A stretch of DNA of 64,000 nt from Lachnospiraceae bacterium. Lineage in GTDB: Bacteria > Bacillota > Clostridia > Lachnospirales > Lachnospiraceae. Location of the stretch: the NCBI GenBank assembly GCA_910574285.1, contig CAJTAL010000014.1:39218-103217 (forward strand), written 5' to 3'. A program made the translations under genes and the position numbers. Positions 1 through 10,067 of this stretch are shown piece by piece. Every line of letters begins with the position of its first letter. Position 1 is the first letter of the stretch. The notes under the pieces are model-generated. The model was not told the origin of the DNA and made no database searches. It saw nothing but the letters and a program-made list of their open reading frames with translations.

Positions 1-238
1 CAATGGCAATCTGTTCCTCTACCGTATCCACTCCGCTAAGATTCGGGAGCAGTAATCCCCGGCGATATCCTTTGGTTACCACGACGCCATAACGCTTCAC
101 ATCAAGCTTATCCATAGAGTCGATCGCTTCCGTAACGCCCAGCACATCCACACTGATCGTAAGCTTATCAAGTTCATCCTGCTCTATCGGAGAAAATCTC
201 GGTTCTTTCACTGCCGCGGCTCTACGACTCGTATTATA
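1..238 (-). pseudogene. AMMECR1-domain protein (AmmeMemoRadiSam system protein A), truncated remnant
   Basis: On the minus strand the open frame reads an AMMECR1 core: a PRFSPI segment, then an ISVDVL strand, a KRYGVVV strand, a [20 protein letters not shown] motif, and runs off the window's left edge. These are hallmark motifs of the AMMECR1 half of AmmeMemoRadiSam protein A. Reading upstream, an in-frame TAG lies at 239-241, and beyond about position 229 no AMMECR1 or MEMO-like sequence continues in any frame. The normal N-terminal part is therefore missing and the gene was cut by a rearrangement. The family acts with MEMO and radical SAM partners; its function is unclear. The 3' end lies outside the window. 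Confidence 0.7.
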
Positions 239-459
239 CTACTTTACAGAACCATATTCAATAACATAAGTTTGGTACTTTAGGCGTCTCCAAACTGTCA
301 AAGACGGAATCATACTATGCAAAACATAAAAAACAAGCATTGCCAGACATGCTCAAATATAGATTTTATTCTTCAAAACCGGTTGGCAACTTGCTATTTC
401 ACACATCACATGATAGTATAAAATCAAATTAGATGAACTGGAAAGGTACGGTGTACAAC
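239..459. other. Noncoding stretch between truncated AMMECR1 gene and AAA-ATPase gene
   Basis: AT-rich stretch with no supportable gene. It contains the breakpoint where AMMECR1 homology stops (about 229) and the upstream region of the following plus-strand gene. I see no clear promoter pair, insertion-sequence end or target duplication. Confidence 0.4.
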
Positions 460-2040
460 ATGTGCAGATTTTTTAACGCAGCCGGCGACTGTAAACCCGG
501 ACTGCATTATATGGTCGATATTCAGCCAAAGCTCGAAGCGATCAAAAAAATGATAGATCGGGGAGAATACTTCTCAATAAACCGTGCCCGTCAATATGGA
601 AAGACAACTACACTGCGGGCGCTTGCACGTTTCCTGAAAAACGAATATCTGGTGATCAGCCTGGATTTCCAGATGATGAGCCATGCAGATTTTGAGAATG
701 AACGGACATTTTCGGCATCATTTTCCGAAGAATTATTGTACCGTATTCCGGATATCCCGCAGGATATCCGTGAAAAACTTGCCGCATTTACAGAAGAATC
801 CCCAAAAATTACAACCCTCTCGGCAATGTTCAGAGTATTAAGCCAATGGTGCGGCCAATCATCCAAACCAATCATATTGATTATTGATGAAGTAGACAGC
901 GCGGCAAATAATCAAGTATTTATGGATTTTCTCGCACAACTTCGCGGCTATTACATGAACCGGGACGTAAGACCAACTTTCCAATCCGTAATTCTTGCAG
1001 GCGTATACGATATCAAAAATATCCGCCGGAAACTCCGCCCGGACGAAGAACATAAAAATAACAGTCCCTGGAACATTGCCGCCGATTTTCTGATTGACAT
1101 GAGTTTTTCTGCCAATGAGATAAAAGGAATGCTTGAAAATTACGAACAAGACCATCATACCGGCATGGATATCAAGGAGATGTCTGATCTGCTCTATGAT
1201 TATACCTCCGGCTATCCCTTTCTGGTGTCACGCCTCTGCAAACTGATAGACGAAAGAATTACTGTTAAAGAAAATTCTCCAAAGTCCGGATGGACAAAGG
1301 AAGGATTCTTAGAAGCTGTCCGCGTTCTGCTTACCGAATCAAACACATTGTTTGATTCTCTCATTAACAAGCTGAATGATTACCCCGAGTTGAATCACAT
1401 GCTTCGAAGCCTTCTGTTTGCAGGAAAAGAAATCACATATGTTATAGGGATACCTTCTGTTGAAACAGCATTAATGTTTGGTTTTATAAAGATTTCCAAA
1501 AAGAATCAGGTTTTGATCTCCAACAGAATATTTGAAACATTACTATACAATCTCTTCCTTGCAGTTCCATCCATGCAGCAGGAAGAACTCTATGATACAG
1601 CATTAAAAGATAAGACAATGTTTATTAAAAATGGTCATCTGAATATGAGATTGGTTTTAGAAAGATTTGTAGAGCATTTTGATTCGCTGTACGGCGACCA
1701 GGATGAGAAATTTTATGAAAACGACGGACGACGTTATTTTATGCTGTTTCTGAAACCTATTATTAATGGAAGCGGAAACTGTTATGTTGAGTCTGAAACC
1801 AGGAACCGGGAAAGGACTGATCTGATCATAGATTACTGCGGGGAACAATTTGTCATAGAAGCAAAGGTTTGGCGCGGCGCAGCAAAGCATCTGGAAGGAG
1901 AAGATCAACTTACCCGTTATCTGGAGCACCATCACCTGAAGACAGGATACATGCTTACCTTTAATTTTAATAAAAAGAAAGAGATTGGTGTAAAGGAAGT
2001 GCATCATAAAGGCAAGATACTGATAGAGGCTATGGTTTAA
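460..2040 (+). CDS. AAA-ATPase-like protein with C-terminal PD-(D/E)XK nuclease domain
   Basis: An N-terminal P-loop ATPase has an unusual Walker A, NRARQYGKTTTL, and a Walker B, PIILIIDEVD. The C-terminal quarter carries a PD-(D/E)XK nuclease-like core: RTDLIIDYCGEQF followed by VIEAKVWRG (D...E-x-K). Such AAA/DUF1703-type proteins occur in many copies in Lachnospiraceae and Bacteroidetes; their role is unknown and may be mobile-element or defence related. An upstream ATG at 433 is possible. I prefer 460 because relatives start near MCRFFN and GGAAAGG lies at 440-446, although its 13-nt spacing is long. A second copy, lacking its 5' half, sits at 63081-63833. No obvious operon partner. Confidence 0.8.
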   Translation: MCRFFNAAGDCKPGLHYMVDIQPKLEAIKKMIDRGEYFSINRARQYGKTTTLRALARFLKNEYLVISLDFQMMSHADFENERTFSASFSEELLYRIPDIPQDIREKLAAFTEESPKITTLSAMFRVLSQWCGQSSKPIILIIDEVDSAANNQVFMDFLAQLRGYYMNRDVRPTFQSVILAGVYDIKNIRRKLRPDEEHKNNSPWNIAADFLIDMSFSANEIKGMLENYEQDHHTGMDIKEMSDLLYDYTSGYPFLVSRLCKLIDERITVKENSPKSGWTKEGFLEAVRVLLTESNTLFDSLINKLNDYPELNHMLRSLLFAGKEITYVIGIPSVETALMFGFIKISKKNQVLISNRIFETLLYNLFLAVPSMQQEELYDTALKDKTMFIKNGHLNMRLVLERFVEHFDSLYGDQDEKFYENDGRRYFMLFLKPIINGSGNCYVESETRNRERTDLIIDYCGEQFVIEAKVWRGAAKHLEGEDQLTRYLEHHHLKTGYMLTFNFNKKKEIGVKEVHHKGKILIEAMV

Positions 2041-2128
2041 GAAGTTTATATTCTCTGCCTCTTGACAGACTGCCTGAAAAATCATTCCGGACAGTCTGCC
2101 GCCATTTCTAAACCTCGAAGATACTGCT

Positions 2129-3565
2129 TCAGCGCATCTTCCGGCGGTCTCCATGCTCCATGTAATAACGCTTTTTATCTTCATACATTCTTTGCTCCGC
2201 CAACTTTACGACGGCAACGACATCCGCCTCGCATGACGCCGTCCCCACAGAGACATGATACCCCGCCTCCGTAGTCTTCTCTTTGACTGCGAGGGCTTTC
2301 TCGGTTACTTGGTCCAGATCCATCTTTGCAAACACCAGAAACTCGTCTCCTCCGATACGATAGACCTGCTCCTGTCCGAAAAACTCGACAAACGCGTCCG
2401 CAACGGTGCGCAGCATCCTGTCTCCGGCAGCATGCCCCTGGCTGTTATTCAATTCGTGAAGACCGTTCGCATCCGCATAAACACAAGACAGGCACGCCGG
2501 AAGCTCCGTGCTGTACTGTGCAAGTATCTGTTCATATGCGTTCCTGTTCTTAAGATTTGTAAGAAGATCCGTAGTTGCCATCTTCTCCTTCGCATGAATT
2601 TCTTTATGTGTACGAACGACATCCCACAGAAAATAGATAATCAGAATAACCGCCTCATAGATACCAAACCAGAACAGTACTTTCTCAATATGTGCATTCT
2701 CCCTGAAGACAATGCTTTCCGGGACTGTAACCATAACAAACCAGTCGTTAACATTCGCAGGCTCATAAGCCGTGTACAGATACTCGTCCCGCGTTCTGGA
2801 ATAATATGCCGTGATTCCTCCCTTACCGTCTGCAAAATCCCTTGCCGCCTGCTTTTCGTTGTATCCCTTTTTGATCTTACGTCCTTCCAACGCATCAGAG
2901 CTTTTCGTATGTCCGTGCAAGGTATCCATGATAAACTCCATGTTCCGGGTATCTACGATAAAAATATCTGCATTGCCGTCAAATATCTCCACCTCAAAAT
3001 AATCATACATTTCCTGCGGATCTATCACGCCGAATAATATTCCTTCCGTCCGGCTTCCCCTCTTAATCGGAATATTAATAAATAGGACAGACCGATCCTC
3101 CTCCAGGTTATCCTGCTCAACATTCGTAATAAAAGAACCTTTTTCAGCCAACGCCTCAAACGTAATCCCATTCACCGACTCCTGCACATTCCCGTCCTGC
3201 CCAAGGATCTGATCGTTTGGAAGGACGATACCAAGCCGGGAGACCAGTCCCATATCCTTATCTGACTGCAGGATCTCAGCCACACGCTCAGAGGTAATCT
3301 CATCCTCCCCCTCTATGATGCCGGCCAGCATCTCCAACTGAGTCTGGGCGAAGGAAATCTGCAGATAGATCTCTTCCTGAGCTTCCTGTGTCTCCTCTTT
3401 AAGAGTGCGCAGGCAAAAATCTACAGAATAGGACTGCAGCCGCCACAGGACTGCAAAAAATCCAATGCCTATGAGCAGCATAAGTAAGAATGCCGCCGCA
3501 ATATTTTCCTTTCCCTGCCTGTCTATTTTTTTCAGCAATAACTTTATCTGATTGTTAAGTTCCAT
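2129..3565 (-). CDS. Membrane-bound diguanylate cyclase (GGDEF) with extracytoplasmic sensor domain
   Basis: Predicted to make cyclic di-GMP from two GTP at the membrane. Residues about 20-42 form a first membrane helix, about 45-290 an extracytoplasmic sensor region of the Cache type, and about 295-315 a second helix. The C-terminal GGDEF domain has an intact RIGGDEF active loop and the upstream ADANGLHELN and GHAAGD segments. The usual RxxD inhibitory site before GGDEF is absent (FGQE occupies it), so product inhibition is probably missing. Length, 478 residues, is normal. It lies 26 nt after the small membrane protein at 3592-4020 on the same strand, so both may be transcribed from the operator-flanked promoter near 4100. 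The sensed ligand cannot be told. Confidence 0.88.
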   Translation of the reverse strand: MELNNQIKLLLKKIDRQGKENIAAAFLLMLLIGIGFFAVLWRLQSYSVDFCLRTLKEETQEAQEEIYLQISFAQTQLEMLAGIIEGEDEITSERVAEILQSDKDMGLVSRLGIVLPNDQILGQDGNVQESVNGITFEALAEKGSFITNVEQDNLEEDRSVLFINIPIKRGSRTEGILFGVIDPQEMYDYFEVEIFDGNADIFIVDTRNMEFIMDTLHGHTKSSDALEGRKIKKGYNEKQAARDFADGKGGITAYYSRTRDEYLYTAYEPANVNDWFVMVTVPESIVFRENAHIEKVLFWFGIYEAVILIIYFLWDVVRTHKEIHAKEKMATTDLLTNLKNRNAYEQILAQYSTELPACLSCVYADANGLHELNNSQGHAAGDRMLRTVADAFVEFFGQEQVYRIGGDEFLVFAKMDLDQVTEKALAVKEKTTEAGYHVSVGTASCEADVVAVVKLAEQRMYEDKKRYYMEHGDRRKMR

Positions 3566-3591
3566 ATTCTGACTCTCCTGCTATATCAACC

Positions 3592-4020
3592 TCACCGCAA
3601 ATCATCAAGATCCTTCTTCACGCTTCTGGCAGATATGAGAAATAGAATTGGCACGATACTGCTGCATACTGCCGTACAGATCCGGTCGATACCCGCATCT
3701 CCGATAAGGGCCAACGCTGCGGATACTATCGCGGCAATAAAGCCGATCCACCCCAGTTTCACTGCCGCAGCCAATTTATCCTGATTCCCTCCCGCTCCCT
3801 TGAGTCCGAAATAACCGCATCCAAAATTAAACACGGCTGAAATCAGCCCCAGAACAGCAGATACCTTCATTGAAACAAGCGCCTGCTGTTCCGCAGGCAT
3901 CTTCACCGCCCCATCCATGAAATTCCCTAATAATAATGTTGCTATTCCGACAACAGCACAAAGAATTCCCAACACAATCTCCAATACCGATAATCCTTTT
4001 AATAATTTTTTCACTCTCAT
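3592..4020 (-). CDS. Small four-helix membrane protein, function unknown
   Basis: About 142 residues with four hydrophobic segments (roughly 12-34, 50-70, 85-105, 115-132) and a charged C-terminal tail KKDLDDLR. I do not recognise the family. The start is ambiguous: a GTG at 4023, an ATG at 4020 and a GTG at 4014 are in frame, and AGAGG just upstream is best spaced (8 nt) for the GTG at 4014. The gene is first downstream of a strong promoter at 4087-4115 flanked by two copies of a near-palindrome, with a TetR gene immediately upstream. It is therefore the likely TetR target, perhaps with the diguanylate cyclase. Confidence 0.6.
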   Translation of the reverse strand: MRVKKLLKGLSVLEIVLGILCAVVGIATLLLGNFMDGAVKMPAEQQALVSMKVSAVLGLISAVFNFGCGYFGLKGAGGNQDKLAAAVKLGWIGFIAAIVSAALALIGDAGIDRICTAVCSSIVPILFLISARSVKKDLDDLR

Positions 4021-4066
4021 CACCTCTTAATGTTTTTGATACACCTCTTCATTCGCCAATTCGCTT

Positions 4067-4086
4067 GTGAATAAATGTTTACTTAC
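4067..4086 (-). promoter_or_regulatory. Operator copy 1 for TetR-type regulator
   Basis: Twenty-base site reading GTGAATAAATGTTTACTTAC on the plus strand. It matches the site at 4134-4153 in inverted orientation at 17 of 20 positions. It lies over the expected transcription start of the minus-strand promoter at 4087-4115, a repressor position. Confidence 0.6.
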
Positions 4087-4115
4087 ATGATAACAAAAAA
4101 AATATCGCCTGACAA
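4087..4115 (-). promoter_or_regulatory. Sigma-A promoter for membrane protein / diguanylate cyclase
   Basis: On the minus strand TTGTCA (4110-4115), exactly 17 nt, then TATCAT (4087-4092). It points to the gene at 3592-4020 and sits between two copies of the putative TetR operator. Confidence 0.65.
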
Positions 4116-4133
4116 TATCTTAACGGCGAAATA

Positions 4134-4153
4134 GTAAATAAATATTTATTCTC
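4134..4153 (-). promoter_or_regulatory. Operator copy 2 for TetR-type regulator
   Basis: Reads GAGAATAAATATTTATTTAC on the minus strand and contains a perfect 14-bp palindrome at 4137-4150. It lies upstream of the -35 box of the promoter at 4087-4115 and is the partner of the 4067-4086 site. Confidence 0.6.
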
Positions 4154-4189
4154 ATGTATCTATAACCAACCATCCTCTGTGGTATATCT

Positions 4190-4801
4190 TTATCCCTTTT
4201 CTGCGCAGCTCTTTTCCAGATTCAGATATCCGCTCAATCCCTCGATTAAAAACCGAAATACAGTATCTTCCGTCTCCTGATTATCCGGAAGTACTCCCTC
4301 CACCACATATTTTGCATACATCACCGTACTGGTAAGCACATGAAGCCACAGCAGATCCTGATTGATCTGCTTCAAACCGGGGAAAGTCTGAAAGAAGGTC
4401 TGAACCATACCCACAAAAGTATCAAAGTAACTCACATCCCGGGTCTTGTCATATACCGGGAAAAAAGTACTGTCCCGAAACCGATGGTAAAAAACGGTCT
4501 CATCCGGCCTTGCCAACCAGAAACGGAAGTAGGGCGCCCATAGGCCTCTCACAGCCTGAACCGGGTCTGTAAACATAATCTGGGGTTCAAACTGCAGGTG
4601 CTCAAAGACTGCCGCCGCCTGCCTGTCTATATATGTGAAACACTCCATCATCAACTGTTCCTTACCGTTGAAGTAACGGTACAATGCCCCCGGAGACACT
4701 CCCGCCAACTCGCTGATGTTCTGTATTCTCACACCTTCCAGACCATACTGACGTACCGCCTTTATCGCTGCAGACATAATTTTGATTTTTGTGTCATCCA
4801 A
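4190..4801 (-). CDS. TetR/AcrR family transcriptional regulator
   Basis: A 203-residue dimeric repressor type. The N-terminal 50 residues form the TetR helix-turn-helix, with IQNISELAGVSPGALYRYF as the DNA-recognition unit. The rest is a helical ligand-binding domain with no recognised ligand. The start at MDDTKIKIMSAA is usual for the family. The gene is upstream of, and on the same strand as, the membrane protein at 3592-4020. The intervening 170 nt hold a consensus promoter bracketed by two inverted copies of a 20-bp near-palindrome, which I infer are its binding sites. Confidence 0.88.
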   Translation of the reverse strand: MDDTKIKIMSAAIKAVRQYGLEGVRIQNISELAGVSPGALYRYFNGKEQLMMECFTYIDRQAAAVFEHLQFEPQIMFTDPVQAVRGLWAPYFRFWLARPDETVFYHRFRDSTFFPVYDKTRDVSYFDTFVGMVQTFFQTFPGLKQINQDLLWLHVLTSTVMYAKYVVEGVLPDNQETEDTVFRFLIEGLSGYLNLEKSCAEKG

Positions 4802-4885
4802 TCGTGATCACTGCTCCTTGAATACAATCATTTTTTAATAAACTACCCAAATTATACACCACACCGATTCTGTTGGCAATGCTTT

Positions 4886-7800
4886 CTAATCTTCAAACTG
4901 CATTTTAAATGTCCGAATCTCAAATGGTCTTATCGTAAATTCCACACAAGATCCTTCTGCGGCTTCACCGCACTCATGCTCCAATAGATTACATGGTACA
5001 AAGCGCTTCACAGGGTATTCAGAATACAGCTTTACCTTCTCTCTTCCACCTCTGCACTCGTGGATCCTGACGATCAGGCATTCCTCATCTTCTGCTTTTT
5101 TCACTGCGTCAATCTGTACACCCCGTCCGGTTACCGCCGCGATTTTTCTCTTATCTTCAAATATCCCCTGCACAGCCTGCGCCGGAAGATTTAACCGGTT
5201 CGCTTCCTCAATCGTTCCTCCCTCCACGGTTGTTCCTGAATGGGGGTATAACGCGTAAGTAAAATCATGTCCGCCCATATCCGCGCATGGATCCGGATAT
5301 CTGGCGCTCTTTAACAGACTCAGCTTAATGGCATTATCCTTAATACTGTAACCATATTTGCAGTCATTCAGCAAGCTGACGCCGTATCCCGTCTCGGATA
5401 AATCTCCCCACTTGTGGCCGCACACCTCGAATCTCGCCCAATCCCAACTGTTATTCCAGTGATTCGGACGCTCCACATGGCCAAACTGAATATCATATAC
5501 CGCCTTTGTCGATCGGATATCTGTATAAAAGGCTGTCTTCAGCAAGCGATGCTCTTCTTTCCAGTCCACATGGGTTTTGAAATCAATCCTGCGTGAATCC
5601 CTGTATACAATCATATCCTGTATGATAACAGACCTGTGGTATTGGTAACAAAAACGGATTACCGCTCTTAAATTTCCACTTTCCACCATTTGAGGAGCCT
5701 TGGACATTTTTATCGTTTCCATCTTCTGTATATAGAAAATATCAATATCCCATGCATCATAATTCACTGGCTTGTCCTCATATATCTCCAGGACATTTCC
5801 CTTCTGTCCTTCTCTTAAGATCTCTCGTTCAGTCTTTTTATCGTATATTCTGGTAAGCTGTCCTTCTTCATTCCAGTTGATAATATAATATGGTGTGTCC
5901 AAGAGATTCTTATCCATCTTAAAGACCGCATTTTCCGCTGCTTCTTCGGTTCTGTCCGCATCTGGACGGAACCATACGGTTACGGCCCCGAACGGCTGAA
6001 CCTTTACTAAAACCTCATAACCTCCCTCTGTTTTCTGAGCCGGAAGGATTTCTCCGGATTCGTCTGTAAAACTTCCTTCCCCCAAAACTGCGATAAATAC
6101 CAGTTCATTACCTCCGAAACTGTTCGAGGAATATATACTATATGCATGAGGCATTTCTCTTATAAGAGTCTTCAGCGCACTCTCTTCTGCTCCGGCCGCG
6201 CACTTCTTTGCCGCCTCATAATTCACACGGGAATCTTCATATACTTCACGGATAGAAAACCCGGAATAATATCATGGAACTGATGAAGCAGCACACATTC
6301 CCAACTGTCCTTCAGTTCCTTCGACGCATATTCTCCTCCCTTCATATAAGCCAGGGAAGAAAGCCACTCAATCTGCACCAGTTTATTCTCCAGATACCGA
6401 TTCATCCTTTTATTATATGCCTGAGAAGTATAAGTTCCTCTGTGGTATTCAAGATACAATTCCCCGTCCCAGGTATGTACATAACGATCGGTCTTTTCTA
6501 CATTTTCATGAATCTTACGGAAAAAATCTCCTGCCCGCGCCGTTTTTACATGGGCAGTCCCGGAATAATATCCATAGCCCTCTGCATCTCCAGCATATCT
6601 CTTGTAACTCCGCCTCCTCCATCTCCATAACCGTAGGAAATCAAGGTGTCTTTGCTTAACTCCTTATTCTTGAACTTTCGGACGCTTCCCAGCACAGAGT
6701 GGGGCGTCATTCTCCCATTATAGGTAGAATATCTGCTGTTAATATCCTGATCCTCCTCAGGTGTATCTACAAAATACGTTAATATCTCGCTTCCGTCGAT
6801 CCCTCTCCAGAAGAACAGATCATCCGGAATAGTATTGAATTGATTCCAGCTTATTTTCGTAGTCATAAATGTGCGGATATTACATAGTTTCAGAATCTGA
6901 GGAAGCGCCCAGCTATAACCGAACACATCCGGAAGCCATAGATATTCACATTTCTTCCCAAATTCCCGTTCAAAAAAGCGGGTTCCATACAAGAACTGAC
7001 GAACCAGGGCCTCACCGGAGGATATATTACAGTCTGCCTCCACCCACATTCCTCCGTCTGCTTCCCATCTTCCCTCATCCACCCGCAGTTTGATCACCTG
7101 ATAGAGTTCGGGACAATCATTTTTGATATATTGATATAACTGCGGCTGGGTCTGCAGGAAGATATACTCGCCGTACTGTTCCATCAGACGAAGTACGGTA
7201 GAAAAGGAACGCTGCGCCTTTTCTCTTGTATGCTTCAATCTCCACAGCCAGGCCACGTCAATATGGGTATGGCCTACTGTGTTTACCGTTAAATCCGTAT
7301 TCTTTTTCAGACGGCCGAGCTCCTCCTTCAGCACATGATGCGCCACATCCACAGATTCATAAAAATACTCATCATCCCAGTTAATATACTGCAGGGCCCG
7401 GTCCAGCCCGGCTTTCAAATTCTCATACTGCTCATCATACCGGTCCAGAAGCCTCAGCGTCTCCGTAACGGCGCGCGCAAGATAATAGAGTTCATCCGTC
7501 TTTATATGGAGATACGCCATATCTGCCTGCCGGCACTGATGGAAGAATACACGGTGCTTGCCGCCTCCTTCAAGACCTGTCCATAGAAGAAAAGTCAACC
7601 GTACCTTCTTTCCCCCCAATCCCTGAAACAATACTTCATTATGATTCGTATCCACGCCCTGATAAGGATGACCGTCTACATAAAGCATAGATTCAAAGCC
7701 GCTGTTATACCCCTCTCCTGTTTTTCCGAAGTCAAAAAGTCCTGCAGGTTTACAGCCTTCTTTCTCCTTTGGAATCACCGCCTCCTTTTCAAGCCAAAGA

Positions 7801-7997
7801 TACCGGTCTCTCCCGGCGAAGAAATCGTCAAGGCCAAAGGAACTCCCCTCAATTCGATCCGGAAGAGTCCGGTAGATTTCATTTTCCGAAAGACCGCCCT
7901 CCATAGATGTGAATGGAGCGATACTCACATTTCCGAAATATCGTCTTCTGCCCAACTCTTCCACTCTTTTTTGAAATTTGTCTAGTGTCAAAAACAT
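4886..7997 (-). pseudogene. Glycoside hydrolase family 38 alpha-mannosidase, two frameshifts
   Basis: The three minus-strand pieces (7997-6546, 6459-6223, 6226-4886) are one GH38 alpha-mannosidase of about 1,030 codons. The first piece carries the zinc/catalytic HTHIDVAWLW motif and the nucleophile region GMWVEADCNISSGEALV. The middle frame continues with YLEYHRGTYTSQA and LLHQFHDIIPG, and the last holds the beta-sandwich domains. Reading shifts after DIIPGLP at about 6552-6554 (GGG on the plus strand) and after HDIIPG at about 6256-6259 (AAAA); each fits loss of one base in a short homopolymer. Either the gene is inactive or the read has two indels. It is last in the sugar operon, 12 nt after the GH42 gene. 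Confidence 0.85.
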
Positions 7998-8009
7998 AGC
8001 CTGCTCCTT

Positions 8010-10031
8010 TTACTTTTTTAAAACTACCGTACCGAATCCGCCGATTGTTCCGTCATAACTGCCCGTCCATACATGATACTCATCCGTCGGGAGCTGAATC
8101 TCTACCGGCTCTCGATTGAAGTTCTGCACAAATACATACTCTGCCTTATCCGTCTGACGCGTCGATACCTCCACGCCCTTTGGTATATGTCTTATTATTC
8201 GCTTTATTCCTGCCTCTGCAGCGATCTTACGATAAATCTCATCATAAAATCCCTGTTCAAAATCCGCACACACATAATAAGCATAACCCTTCCCGAAGGA
8301 ATTCTTCGTAAGAGCCGGCATCCCCGCATAGAAATCCTCACCGTAGGTCAAGATAACCTCCGCGGCGGAGGGTCTGACCAGATCACAAAGATTCTTACAT
8401 GTATATGAGGATGTCATATGCATAGAATTACCCTGTACCGGAATTCCCACATTGCTCTCTCCTTCGTACAGACCGTCGATCTCTGTACTGCGAAGCCCCA
8501 TCACGTCCATCAGGCCGTACGGCGTTCCCCCCAAAAAGCAAAGATCTGTCTCATCCACAATACCTGACCAGTATGTCAATATGAATCTTCCGCCTTTCTC
8601 TACGAACCGTTGAACCTTTTCCCAGAACCCGGCCCGGAACATATAAAGCATAGGCGCCGCAACAACCTTATAGTCTTCTAACTCCTGTTCCATATCGATC
8701 ATATCCACATTAAGCCCCAGCTTACGAAATGCATAATATGATTTTTCCACTGCTTCTTTATAAAACATCCCTTCATTTCTGGGCCCCATCGCGTCCTCCA
8801 ACGCCCAACGGTTCTCCCAGTCAAAAATCACAGCAGTTTCCGCCCTGACCCCGGCTCCCGCAACATCCCGAAGTTTTTCCAAAGACTCCCCTATCTCTGT
8901 TACTTCACGAAATACGCGGGTATCGTCTCCTCCATAATGGTCGATAACCGCGCCGTGGAACTTTTCGGATGACCCCCTGCTCTGACGAAGCTGAAAATAC
9001 AGGACGCTATCCGCGCCATGCGCAATGGCCTGCATAGATGCGGCATGGACAATTCCCGGCTTCCTCAGTTTACTTACCGCCTGCCAGTTTGGAGCCGACG
9101 GGCAGCTTTCCATTAAAAGAAACGGCTTCTTCTGGATACTGCGCATAATATCATGCTGCATGCCGCCGTCCATTGCCGTCAGATACTCCTCTTTCTTATG
9201 CCAATGAGGATAATTATCCCATGACACGATATCAATAATATCGGCAAACTTGTGATAATTCAGTCCTTTAAAATCATACATCATATTAATTGTCGCCGGC
9301 TTATCCGAGCCTCCTTCCCGAATTGCCCGGATCTCATGTATGATAAAATCCCTGGTTCTGTCCGTTACAAACCGGCGCCAGTCCACATTAAGCCCGTGAA
9401 TCCCCTCCTCGCCTCTGGGTGAAGGAGCTTCTATCTGATCAAAGCTGTTATATGTATGGCTCCAGAAAGTTGTCGCCCAGGCAAAGTTCAGTTTCTCAAT
9501 ACTGCCGTATCTGTCCTTCAGCCAGCTTCGGAATTCTTCCTGACACAAAGGACAATAACATTCTCCGCTGTACTCGTTTGATATATGCCATACGATCACT
9601 CCCGGGTGGTTTCCGAAATTCTCAGCCAGCTTTTTGTTCATAATCCTGACCTTTTCCCGATACAGGGGAGACGTGTAACAATGATTATGCCTGCCTCCGA
9701 AAAAAGCCCTGTTCCCGGCCGAATCTACTCTCAGTACTTCCGGATATTGATCTGCCATCCATTTTGGCCGCGCGCCTGACGGTGTTGCAAGAATCACTGA
9801 TATTCCGTTTTCATACAGACGGTTTATTATGTCCTCCATCCACTGGAACCGGAATACTCCCTCCTCTGGTTCTAACATAGACCAGGAAAATACCCCCAAT
9901 GATACCTCATTAATCTTTGCCTTTTTTAAATATTCAATATCCTTTTCCAAAATATCCGGGTCATGAAGCCATTGTTCCGGATTATAATCGCCGCCATGCA
10001 GCAGTTTCCCAAAATTCACTTCTCTGCTCAT
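8010..10031 (-). CDS. GH42 beta-galactosidase
   Basis: An intact 673-residue GH42 enzyme that removes terminal beta-galactosyl residues, probably cytoplasmic as no signal peptide is present. The TIM barrel begins with LLHGGDYNPEQW. The acid/base glutamate lies in WHISNEYSGECYC and the nucleophile in FLLMESCPSAPNWQ. A cysteine set (CYTSP, ECYCPLC) matches the zinc site of many GH42 enzymes. The trimerisation and C-terminal beta domains follow. A GAGGAAAA ribosome site precedes the ATG. It sits between the ABC permeases and the GH38 gene in one minus-strand operon, suggesting use of imported galactose- and mannose-containing glycans. This gene and the permeases look intact while the operon's first and last genes are damaged. 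Confidence 0.92.
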   Translation of the reverse strand: MSREVNFGKLLHGGDYNPEQWLHDPDILEKDIEYLKKAKINEVSLGVFSWSMLEPEEGVFRFQWMEDIINRLYENGISVILATPSGARPKWMADQYPEVLRVDSAGNRAFFGGRHNHCYTSPLYREKVRIMNKKLAENFGNHPGVIVWHISNEYSGECYCPLCQEEFRSWLKDRYGSIEKLNFAWATTFWSHTYNSFDQIEAPSPRGEEGIHGLNVDWRRFVTDRTRDFIIHEIRAIREGGSDKPATINMMYDFKGLNYHKFADIIDIVSWDNYPHWHKKEEYLTAMDGGMQHDIMRSIQKKPFLLMESCPSAPNWQAVSKLRKPGIVHAASMQAIAHGADSVLYFQLRQSRGSSEKFHGAVIDHYGGDDTRVFREVTEIGESLEKLRDVAGAGVRAETAVIFDWENRWALEDAMGPRNEGMFYKEAVEKSYYAFRKLGLNVDMIDMEQELEDYKVVAAPMLYMFRAGFWEKVQRFVEKGGRFILTYWSGIVDETDLCFLGGTPYGLMDVMGLRSTEIDGLYEGESNVGIPVQGNSMHMTSSYTCKNLCDLVRPSAAEVILTYGEDFYAGMPALTKNSFGKGYAYYVCADFEQGFYDEIYRKIAAEAGIKRIIRHIPKGVEVSTRQTDKAEYVFVQNFNREPVEIQLPTDEYHVWTGSYDGTIGGFGTVVLKK

Positions 10032-10067
10032 TATATTTTCCTCCTGAATCTCCTGCCTTATGAGTTT

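Noticed and set aside
6223..6459. Separate small gene of 78 codons
   Set aside because: Its sequence is the middle segment of the GH38 mannosidase; it is open only because of the two frameshifts.
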